A DNA stretch of 40,279 nt from an uncultured Clostridia bacterium (GTDB lineage: Bacteria > Bacillota > Clostridia > Christensenellales > CAG-314): NCBI GenBank assembly GCA_947589685.1, contig CANQCN010000009.1:1-40279 (forward strand), read 5' to 3'. The position numbers were made by a program, and so were the translations under genes. Every line of letters begins with the position of its first letter. The stretch's first letter is position 1. This document shows, in pieces, positions 7,670 through 16,032 of the stretch. The notes under the pieces are model-generated. The model did not search any database and was not told where the DNA came from. It worked only from the letters and a program-made list of their open reading frames with translations.

Positions 7670-9431
7670 ATTTGTAATCGAATGTCCCAAATGCGGCAAT
7701 TACGCCGAGGGCAAAACGGGATTTTTTGCAAAAAAGAAAATAGAGTGTTCTTGCGGACACGTCATTGACGTGAGGACGGAAAAGTTGACTTCCCGCGTGT
7801 GTCCGCATTGCGGCAACACCGTTATTTTCGATCAAACCAAGGGCGAGGACGCGCTTTGTCCCGTCTGCCACGAGCATATCAACACGCGCGAAAGTATGAA
7901 GGCGCTGGTCAAATTTACCTGCCCCTCTTGCAGCTGCCTTTTGACAGCGGACAAATCGGCGGAAAAGTATGTCTGCCCGCTGTGCGATACGGAAATTGAC
8001 GTGCAAAAGCGTATCAAACAGCAAGAAATCAAAAACCAAGGTCTGGCAAGCGTAATAAAATACGAGGGCGGCAACGACGTATTTGTGTGGAAGCACCCAA
8101 TCGAAGATTTCAATTTGGGCTCGCAGTTGATAGTACACGAGTCGCAGGAGGCAATATTCTTCCGCGACGGCAAGGCGTTGGATCTGTTCGGCGCAGGTCG
8201 CTACACGCTTGCAACGCAAAATTTGCCGTTGTTGGAGAACTTGTACAAGTTGCCCGTTTCGCCCGAGGCGGTGTTCCATTCCGAAGTGTACTTTGTCAAC
8301 CTCACCACGCAAATGGGCGTCAAGTGGGGCACGGACAGCAAGGTGCGCATGTTCGATCCCGCGTCCGGCTTGCACATCGACTTGGGCGCATGCGGCAATT
8401 TTAACATGCGTGTGATCGACTCGCGAAGATTGCTTTTGAAACTTGTCGGAACGACAAGTAGTTTCACTCGCGACGACGTGACGGGTAACGACAAGTACGG
8501 CGTAACCCATGTTGTTGGGCAATTCAAGGCGCTTATTATGAACAAAGTAAAAGCCAACCTCGCCCGCGCCATCAGAGAAACAGGCATCAACATTTTGGAA
8601 ATAGACGAGTATCTCGACATTCTTTCCGACAAATTGAGAGTTATCATCAACCAAACCTTGGAAGAATACGGACTTACCATGTCGGAGTTCTACATAACAA
8701 ACATACTCACTCCGGATGACGACCCCAACTTCAAACGGCTCAAACAGCAATTCGCCGACAAAACGTTGCTTGTACGTCAGGAACAAATACGCAAGGCAGA
8801 AGCGGAAGCCGCGCAGGAACGCAAAATTGTCGAGGCGCAAACCGACGCAAAGCTGAAAATGGTGGACGCGCAGGGCGAGGCGGAAGCGCTGAAAATAAAA
8901 GCGCAGGCAGAGGCGGAAGCCTATCGCGCCAAGGCTTTTGCCGAGGCGGACGAAATGAAAGCCAAGGGCTACACCTACCAACAGGAAACGGCGCGGCAAG
9001 TGGGCACGGAAGCGATGAAAAACGGTCTTGTCGGAAACGGCGGCGCGGGTGGCGCAGTGGGCGATCTGGCGGCGCTGGGCATATCGTTGGGAGCTATGGG
9101 AAGCGTTATCGGCATGACCAAGGACGCGCTTGACCCCAATTTGAACGAAACAGCTCATATTGCCCAAGCTACGCTCTCACAAGACGCTTGGGATTGCGCC
9201 GTATGCGGCAAAAAGGGGATAACGACCAAGTTTTGTCCCGAATGCGGTGCCAAAAGACCCGAACCTACAACATGGGACTGCGCCAACTGCGGCGCGAAAC
9301 ACATTACGTCCAAGTTTTGTCCCGAATGTGGCGCGAAAAATCCCGAAACGCTGACGTGGGATTGTCCCGTGTGCGGCACAAAGAGCATTTCAAGCAAATT
9401 TTGCCCCGAATGCGGCGCAAAGAAGGAGTGA
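7662..9431 (+). CDS. SPFH/flotillin-like protein with zinc ribbons at both ends
   Basis: A 589-residue protein. Residues 1-125 hold several CxxC zinc-ribbon pairs (CPKCG, CPHCG, CPVCH, CPSC, CPLCD). About 140-360 is an SPFH domain related to the YdjI/virion-core-protein group, with VHESQEAIFFRDGKALD near its start. About 375-450 is an Ala/Glu/Lys-rich coiled coil typical of flotillin tails. The last 80 residues are three near-identical ribbons of 24-28 residues (WDCxxCGxK...KFCPECGAK). In Bacillus, YdjI-type SPFH proteins sit with PspA and act at stressed membranes; a scaffold role is inferred here. The start overlaps the HEPN stop by eight bases. GC content is normal for this genome. Confidence 0.9.
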   Translation: MSKFVIECPKCGNYAEGKTGFFAKKKIECSCGHVIDVRTEKLTSRVCPHCGNTVIFDQTKGEDALCPVCHEHINTRESMKALVKFTCPSCSCLLTADKSAEKYVCPLCDTEIDVQKRIKQQEIKNQGLASVIKYEGGNDVFVWKHPIEDFNLGSQLIVHESQEAIFFRDGKALDLFGAGRYTLATQNLPLLENLYKLPVSPEAVFHSEVYFVNLTTQMGVKWGTDSKVRMFDPASGLHIDLGACGNFNMRVIDSRRLLLKLVGTTSSFTRDDVTGNDKYGVTHVVGQFKALIMNKVKANLARAIRETGINILEIDEYLDILSDKLRVIINQTLEEYGLTMSEFYITNILTPDDDPNFKRLKQQFADKTLLVRQEQIRKAEAEAAQERKIVEAQTDAKLKMVDAQGEAEALKIKAQAEAEAYRAKAFAEADEMKAKGYTYQQETARQVGTEAMKNGLVGNGGAGGAVGDLAALGISLGAMGSVIGMTKDALDPNLNETAHIAQATLSQDAWDCAVCGKKGITTKFCPECGAKRPEPTTWDCANCGAKHITSKFCPECGAKNPETLTWDCPVCGTKSISSKFCPECGAKKE

Positions 9432-9440
9432 AGAAAAAAA

Positions 9441-10136
9441 ATGAAAAAGAAGAATTTAATATACGCAATACTTTCCTTTGCGGTGGTGCTTGCCGTCTAT
9501 TGCATTGTTTTTCTTGTGATTCCGTTTGCCAAGTCGGCGTCCTCTTGGATAACATTCGGCTTTACGGTGCTTGCTATCTGTTTGAGCGGCGGCGTGTTTG
9601 CCTATGCCTTTTGCGTAAAAAGTCCGAAAAGCAAGCTTTACGGCTTTCCCATTTTTAAGGTGGCGCTGATTTATGCCGCCGTGCAATTCGTCGGCGGTAT
9701 TGCGATTTGCATTGTCGCCGCGTTTGTAAACGTTCCCGTTTGGATCCCGATAGTTTTATTTGTGATTTTCCTTGCGGCGGGAGCTTTGGGCTTTATCGCA
9801 ACAGACAGCGCCAAGGGCATTGTTGAGCAAATAGACGCGGCAACGAGCAGCACGCAGACCATTGCAAAACTTCGGACGGAAGTCGCATCCATAATCGACA
9901 TCTGTGCCGATGCGAACGCACGCGAAAACATACAAAAGTTGGAGGAACTTTTGAAATACAGTGATCCAATGTCTTGCCCCGAAACTATGGATGCGGAAAA
10001 CGACCTTGTTACCAAGACGGCGCAACTTCGCGACAAGGTACAAAACAAGGATTTTGTCCAAGCAGCCGCGCTTGCCGAGGAAATCAAGATAAAATTGGCA
10101 GAACGTAATCGCTTGTGTAAACTTTACAAAAAATAG
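9441..10136 (+). CDS. Four-helix membrane protein with cytoplasmic helical tail
   Basis: A 231-residue protein of no recognised family. Four hydrophobic segments (roughly residues 6-28, 36-57, 70-93, 97-120) are followed by about 110 residues of charged helix ending in a Lys-rich tail. The start is nine bases after the SPFH stop and AAGGAG overlaps the end of that gene, so it belongs to the same operon and is followed by a terminator. The natural inference is a membrane anchor or partner for the SPFH scaffold, comparable in place to the membrane proteins encoded next to flotillins or PspA. Confidence 0.7.
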   Translation: MKKKNLIYAILSFAVVLAVYCIVFLVIPFAKSASSWITFGFTVLAICLSGGVFAYAFCVKSPKSKLYGFPIFKVALIYAAVQFVGGIAICIVAAFVNVPVWIPIVLFVIFLAAGALGFIATDSAKGIVEQIDAATSSTQTIAKLRTEVASIIDICADANARENIQKLEELLKYSDPMSCPETMDAENDLVTKTAQLRDKVQNKDFVQAAALAEEIKIKLAERNRLCKLYKK

Positions 10137-10356
10137 CAGTCGGGTGTTTTTTGCAGCGTTTGTTGTTGTGGGCGCGGCAAATCTCACAACGTGCGATCGG
10201 GTAAACACGGTGGCTTTGTGTACTTTCCGACAATTTGCACCGAACAAATTGCAGAGTTGATTTTTTCTTTGAATTAAGCAATCATTTGTACGCCGAAAGG
10301 GGCGTTGCGTTATTTTTATTTGCGCTCACTTAAATTTTGATCGTAAAACAAAATAA

Positions 10357-10390
10357 ACAGCGGTAGAACTGTGGTTCTTCCGCTGTTTTT
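10357..10390 (+). terminator. Terminator of the TIR-HEPN-SPFH operon
   Basis: ACAGCGGTAGAAC pairs with GTTCTTCCGCTGT around TGTG, followed by a T-run. The 220 nt before it, from the operon's last stop, hold nothing recognisable. Confidence 0.85.
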
Positions 10391-10403
10391 GTGTGCGTAT
10401 GTT

Positions 10404-10421
10404 CGCCTTGCGTTTGGTCGG
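10404..10421. repeat. Half copy of the dispersed palindromic repeat
   Basis: CGCCTTGCGTTTGGTCGG is identical to one arm of the repeats at 1-80 and 10663-10736, without its partner arm. It looks like a deletion remnant of the same element. Confidence 0.6.
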
Positions 10422-10488
10422 GGAATCTAATCTCAATTGTTGTGATGTGGGTGTAAATCAAAGATCGAAATCGGCTTCTGTGTCAAAG

Positions 10489-10551
10489 CGGAATTTGAGT
10501 GAGCGGAGACGCGCGAGTCGCGCGTAGTAGCGGAAAGAACTCAAATTTCGG
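10489..10551. repeat. Hairpin-forming intergenic repeat
   Basis: GAATTTGAGT and ACTCAAATTTC form a stem enclosing a GCGCG/CGCGC hairpin. The 3' portion (CGGAAAGAACTCAAATT) also occurs at the pyk 3' end (about 72-88). It resembles the dispersed palindromes found in gut Clostridia. With the half repeat, the terminator and the full repeat it fills the 600-nt gap between the SPFH operon and the HAD gene. Confidence 0.5.
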
Positions 10552-10625
10552 CGCAATCGCGGGCGTGAACCGAGATTGCGGTCCGCCCCGGAGCTGCCGA
10601 GGGTAAGGGAGACCTCGGCGAAAGT

Positions 10626-10654
10626 GAAAAAAAATAAGCCGCGTGGAGCGGCTT
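10626..10654 (-). terminator. Terminator of the HAD gene
   Basis: Read on the minus strand, GCCGC-TCCAC-GCGGC is followed by TTATTTTTTTT. It lies just beyond the repeat in the HAD 3' UTR. Confidence 0.7.
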
Positions 10655-10662
10655 CCGCAGTA

Positions 10663-10736
10663 GTCCGACCAAGGCGGCGCTTGCGCCCCGAAGGGGTCGG
10701 TTGCGCAGTCGACCGCACCGCCTTGCGTTTGGTCGG
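10663..10736 (-). repeat. Dispersed palindromic repeat, copy 2, in the 3' UTR of the HAD gene
   Basis: This matches the element at 1-80 with three base changes. It starts six bases after the HAD stop codon and has the same orientation relative to the gene as copy 1 has to pyk. The ends pair over about 14 bp. Confidence 0.8.
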
Positions 10737-10741
10737 TAATA

Positions 10742-11467
10742 TTATTTTTTCAGTAACAACCGCGGCACATCGGCAATATTTCCGTCGGGCACGGTGTATT
10801 TCGGCGCAAAACGCGGCTGTACGTCGAAAGGCGTATGACTTGTTTTGAGCCACAGGCAATCTATCTTTGCATTGCGCGCGCCGTCCACGTCGGACAACGG
10901 GTCGTTGCCGATGTAAACACATTCGCCGCGTTTGAGGTCGTACCTCTTCAACAGTCTTGCAAACAATGTCGCGTCGGGTTTTGCGCAGCCCTCGTCCGAG
11001 GACAAAACAACGCCGTTGAAGTACTTCAACAATCCCAGCTTGGCAAGTTCGGGTTTGGTAAAGCACGCCTGCGCGTTGGAAAGGATGTACAGCTTTTTGC
11101 CGGCGTGTTTAAGCTCTTTCAAGACGTCCGTTACGCCGTCGAACACTCTCAGATATTCGGTGGAAAAGGCTCTGAATTGCTGCGCGATATGCGTTGCAAG
11201 CGATTTCGGCGCCTTTTTGTTTTTGTTGTCGAAGATGTGGCGGAACACCTCCACGACGTCCACTTCGGGGTAGGCGTATTGTTTTTTGCCCAACGTCATT
11301 TGCAGATCGCAGCTGGAAAAATATGCCTCGCGCAGTTCCGACACGGTGTACTCCACGCCGTAAAAGCTCAACGTATCTTTGAGCTTGGACCAGGTCGTTT
11401 CTTCGTATTCGTTGGTGCGAATATCCACCAATGTTCCGTACACGTCGAATATAAAATTTTTGTACAT
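10742..11467 (-). CDS. HAD-superfamily hydrolase (phosphatase-like)
   Basis: A 241-residue haloacid-dehalogenase-like hydrolase. Motif I is DVYGTLVD near the N-terminus (nucleophile Asp), motif II is ILSNAQ, motif III the Lys of GCAKPD, and motif IV is IGNDPLSDVDGA; a helical cap lies between I and II. Such proteins remove phosphate from small metabolites; the substrate cannot be read from the sequence. The start at 11467 has GGGAG seven bases upstream and begins right at the motif-I strand. A single-gene unit with its own promoter, a palindromic repeat and a terminator downstream. Confidence 0.9.
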   Translation of the reverse strand: MYKNFIFDVYGTLVDIRTNEYEETTWSKLKDTLSFYGVEYTVSELREAYFSSCDLQMTLGKKQYAYPEVDVVEVFRHIFDNKNKKAPKSLATHIAQQFRAFSTEYLRVFDGVTDVLKELKHAGKKLYILSNAQACFTKPELAKLGLLKYFNGVVLSSDEGCAKPDATLFARLLKRYDLKRGECVYIGNDPLSDVDGARNAKIDCLWLKTSHTPFDVQPRFAPKYTVPDGNIADVPRLLLKK

Positions 11468-11494
11468 GGCAGACTCCCGATTTGTGATACTTGT

Positions 11495-11523
11495 ATTATA
11501 ATATTCTTTCCTATCCAAATCAA
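11495..11523 (-). promoter_or_regulatory. Promoter of the HAD gene
   Basis: On the minus strand TTGATT and TATAAT are separated by 17 nt, about 28 nt before the start codon. Confidence 0.75.
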
Positions 11524-11611
11524 GTGTTTACAAGAAATTTTTTGATAAACCTTTTTGCTTGCAAAACATTGCAAAAAGGGCAAAAGTGCAATATGGGTGC
11601 AAAAAACAAGA

Positions 11612-11941
11612 TCAAAAACCGAGATATTCCACGCCCACCAACAAAATTTCGTTTATCTTGGGATTGGCGATCTTGTATTTCAGCAGTTTGCCCTGCCGTT
11701 CGCACGTCACCACGTCGAGATCGCGCAGCAGACGCAATTGGTGCGAAACCGTCGTCTGGTTCATATTAAGTATCGACGCTATGTCCGATACGCACAGCGG
11801 AGCTATCGTCAATGCGGACAGCAGCTTTACCCTCGACGGATCGGCAAGCAATGCAAAAAACCGCGCAATTCGTTTGACGCTTGCGTCGTCGGGCAGATAG
11901 CAATCCATATCGTCCAAAATTTTCGCCGTTGCGGCTTTCAT
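11612..11941 (-). CDS. ArsR-family transcriptional regulator
   Basis: A 109-residue winged-helix regulator. RIARFFALLADPSRVKLLSAL is the family's opening helix; CVSDIASILNMNQTTVSHQLRLL is the helix-turn-helix, and the wing follows (ERQGKLLKYKI). Family members repress metal-resistance or stress genes until an inducer binds. The usual ELCVCDL metal site reads PLCVSDIA, so one Cys is missing, and no alpha-5 His/Asp site is visible; the signal is unknown. The start at 11941 has AAGGAGG a few bases upstream. It diverges from the small membrane protein gene at 12069, a plausible target, with a palindrome between them. Confidence 0.9.
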   Translation of the reverse strand: MKAATAKILDDMDCYLPDDASVKRIARFFALLADPSRVKLLSALTIAPLCVSDIASILNMNQTTVSHQLRLLRDLDVVTCERQGKLLKYKIANPKINEILLVGVEYLGF

Positions 11942-11966
11942 CGTGCGCCTCCTTTTTGCAGGTAGC

Positions 11967-11985
11967 TTGTACCTATTTGATACAA
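11967..11985. promoter_or_regulatory. Candidate ArsR operator
   Basis: TTGTACC and GATACAA form an imperfect 19-bp palindrome around TATTT, 26 bases before the arsR-type start. Autoregulation through this site is inferred. Confidence 0.4.
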
Positions 11986-12068
11986 AAATTTTAGTATATG
12001 CACGTTGGCGCACTTTGGCGCATATTGTAGTAAAAAAAGAATGTTTGACTGAACAAAGGGGATTTTCT

Positions 12069-12287
12069 ATGAATATTACAACAAGCTTATTGTATCTGCT
12101 GCTGCTTTACGCCGTGCTGGACAAGGACGGAAAGCTCTCCCTCACGACGGGGTTGGTGATAGCCTTTGTGATACTGCTGCTCAATTGCTACTTCGGCAAC
12201 CGTTGCTGCAACGGCAACACGTCCACGACCACAACGACGACAACGACCTCCAACAACGGTATTTTCGGATCTATAAACGGTTTTTGA
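12069..12287 (+). CDS. Small single-pass membrane protein with Thr-rich tail
   Basis: A 72-residue protein with no recognised family. One or two hydrophobic stretches (LLYLLLLYAVL and LVIAFVILLLNCYF) are followed by a Cys pair, a run of eight Thr and a Ser/Asn/Gly tail. AAAGGGG precedes the ATG at 12069. It diverges from the ArsR gene, and its transcript would end at the terminator inside the direct repeat just downstream. Confidence 0.65.
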   Translation: MNITTSLLYLLLLYAVLDKDGKLSLTTGLVIAFVILLLNCYFGNRCCNGNTSTTTTTTTTSNNGIFGSINGF

Positions 12288-12293
12288 TATGCC

Positions 12294-12406
12294 CGACCAC
12301 ACGTGCGGCGGTCTATTGCTTGCTGCTGCGCTGACGCATGCGCAATCGACGGTAAAATAAACAACATTTAGAAAATCGACTTCCTCGGCGAAAGTCGATT
12401 TCTTTT
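12294..12406 (+). repeat. 113-bp direct repeat, copy A, ending in a terminator
   Basis: The block starting CGACCACACGTGCGGCGG recurs at 12593-12704 with few changes. Both copies hold GACC/GGTC and ATTGC/GCAAT stems. Both end in AAATCGACTT-CCTCGGCGA-AAGTCGATTT followed by a T-run (here 12372-12407), a good terminator. It could be a small RNA or a duplicated 3' UTR module. Confidence 0.8.
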
Positions 12407-12432
12407 TATACTATATATCCCCTAAACCAATG

Positions 12433-12570
12433 CGCTTACGCGCCGCCGCAGTCGGACTTGTGGGTGGCGCAGGACACCTGCGCGAATTGTTGTAGACTTT
12501 CGCCGGGGAGTGTCCCGCCCCGGCATCCCCCACAAGGACGCGAAGGTTCGGTACACGCCCGAACTTCGCG
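12433..12570 (+). ncRNA. Strongly structured RNA candidate
   Basis: A closing stem CTTGTGGG (12457-12464) with CCCACAAG (12529-12536) encloses two perfect 7-bp hairpins, GCGCAGG-ACA-CCTGCGC (12467-12483) and GCCGGGG...CCCCGGC (12502-12524). It is followed by a 12-bp hairpin CGCGAAG-TTCGG with CCGAA-CTTCGCG (12539-12570). A GCGC hairpin precedes it. No ORF fits. The strand is inferred from the downstream terminator in repeat copy B; the minus strand would fold similarly. I do not recognise a known RNA class. Confidence 0.55.
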
Positions 12571-12592
12571 CATACTGAGTTAAAATATTTCT

Positions 12593-12704
12593 CGACCACA
12601 CGTGCGGCGGTCTATTGCTTGCTGCTGCGCAACGCATTCGCAATCGACGGTCAAGTAAACAACATTAAGGAAATCGACTTCCTCGGCGAAAGTCGATTTC
12701 TTTT
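12593..12704 (+). repeat. 113-bp direct repeat, copy B, ending in a terminator
   Basis: Second copy of the block at 12294-12406, lying just after the structured RNA candidate. Its terminator hairpin (12671-12704) would end that transcript. The remaining 56 nt before the recF stop hold nothing recognisable. Confidence 0.8.
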
Positions 12705-12760
12705 AATATTATTCCTGTCGCTGTGTTTGTTTACTCCGCAATATGTCGATTCGGCAAAGC

Positions 12761-13861
12761 TTATTTGGGCAGGCACGTTCCGTTGGCGATAGTAAAATAT
12801 TTGCAGTTGTCCCCGACAAGCGCCCGCGGCACGTCCGTGGCGGAGGTGAGCAGTATTTGCAGTTCGTCGTCGAAGTTCAACAGTCGTTTTTGCCGTTCGG
12901 TATCCAACTCCGACAACACGTCGTCCAAGATCAGTACGGGGTATTCGCCGATAAGATTTTTGAAGATTTTCAGCTCCGCCAATTTCAGCGACAGCGCGGT
13001 GGTGCGCAGCTGTCCCTGACTGCCGAAGGTGCGTATGTCCACGCCGCTGAGCTTCAACGCCACGTCGTCACGTTGACAGCCCGTCGAGGTGTAGCGTAGA
13101 GCAAAGTCTTTTTCCAAACTGTCCGCAAGCGCCGCGCGGTAATTTGCGACAAGCTCCGAGTAGCCCTCTCCCTTTATTTGCGTTACGTAATCCAATTCCA
13201 ACTGTTCTTTGTCGTCGGTAAGCGCCGCATGCGTCTCTTTTGCGAAAACTTTGAGCTTTTCGCAAAAATTTTTGCGTTTCATTATTATTTTTGCGCCTTC
13301 TTCGGCGATCTGCTCGTCCCACACAAACACCGTTTCTTTCAACTCGTTTGACGAATCGGCTTGTTTGAGCAGATTGTTTCGTTGCGCAAGCGCTTTGTTG
13401 AAGCGACTCAGCCCGTAAAAATAGCTTTTGTCCGTTTGGCACAGATCCACGTCGAGAAAGCGTCTGCGCTCTGCGGGCGATTGACTGATTATGCGTATCT
13501 CGTCGGGGGAAAAATATATACAGTTCAGGTATCCCATCAGCTCGCCGATCTTGCTCAGGGGCACGCTGTTTACGCAGATCTGCTTTTTTGCGCCTACTCC
13601 GAGCGTAACGGCAATTTCGCCGTCGCCGAAACGGCAGCGATACCTCACGCGTACGTAGGCTTTGTCGCAGCCCCAACGTATCAGTTCTTTGTCTTTGTCG
13701 GTGCGGGGGCTTTTTCCCAAGCAACAAAAGCACACGCTCTCTGCCAGATTTGTTTTGCCCTGAGCGTTGTCTCCGCAAAAGATATTAAGTTGTTCTCCCG
13801 GCAGCACTTTTTGACGGGTGAGATTGCGCCAATTGCTTACGGAGATCTCCGTCACCTTCAT
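12761..13861 (-). CDS. recF: DNA replication and repair protein RecF
   Basis: SMC-like ATPase that loads RecA at gapped DNA together with RecO and RecR. The 366-residue length is typical. Walker A is GDNAQGKTN near residue 30, the family segment YFSPDEIRIISQSPAERRRFLD is present, and the signature/Walker B region reads FGSQGQLRTTALSLKLAE then PVLILDDVLSELD. The first Met (13861) begins at the canonical N-terminal beta strand. Usually recF is co-directional with gyrB in Bacillota; here it points away from gyrB, with 259 nt between the two starts, and dnaA/dnaN are not in the window. Confidence 0.95.
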   Translation of the reverse strand: MKVTEISVSNWRNLTRQKVLPGEQLNIFCGDNAQGKTNLAESVCFCCLGKSPRTDKDKELIRWGCDKAYVRVRYRCRFGDGEIAVTLGVGAKKQICVNSVPLSKIGELMGYLNCIYFSPDEIRIISQSPAERRRFLDVDLCQTDKSYFYGLSRFNKALAQRNNLLKQADSSNELKETVFVWDEQIAEEGAKIIMKRKNFCEKLKVFAKETHAALTDDKEQLELDYVTQIKGEGYSELVANYRAALADSLEKDFALRYTSTGCQRDDVALKLSGVDIRTFGSQGQLRTTALSLKLAELKIFKNLIGEYPVLILDDVLSELDTERQKRLLNFDDELQILLTSATDVPRALVGDNCKYFTIANGTCLPK

Positions 13862-14053
13862 AACGGTTTTATTTTACCATATTTTTCGCAAATTTACAAC
13901 ATTCTGTGCGGTATTGTATTTCGGGCTGTATCGGGCAAAACCCTCAACGGGGTCTATCTCCACGCAAAAGGTGCTTTTTGCCGAAATAAAGCGGTTTGCG
14001 GGCGTTAAAATGCAAATCAGCGAAAATAGTTCGATATTTTTCGATATAAATTG

Positions 14054-14082
14054 TGTACAAAGATAATTATTTATGATACAAT
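14054..14082 (+). promoter_or_regulatory. Probable promoter of gyrBA
   Basis: TGTACA and TACAAT are separated by 17 nt within an AT-rich stretch about 40 nt before gyrB. The -35 box is weak. The rest of the recF-gyrB gap holds no clear DnaA-box cluster. Confidence 0.45.
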
Positions 14083-14105
14083 ATATTTAATTAAATTATC
14101 AATAA

Positions 14106-16022
<1,917 letters not shown>

Positions 16023-16032
16023 GGAGACAGCT

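Noticed and set aside
7539-9167. 542-aa minus ORF opposite the SPFH gene
   Set aside because: It is a shadow of a well-supported operon gene.
12294-12704. Direct repeats as a CRISPR array
   Set aside because: There are only two 113-bp copies with a 186-bp structured gap and no cas genes.
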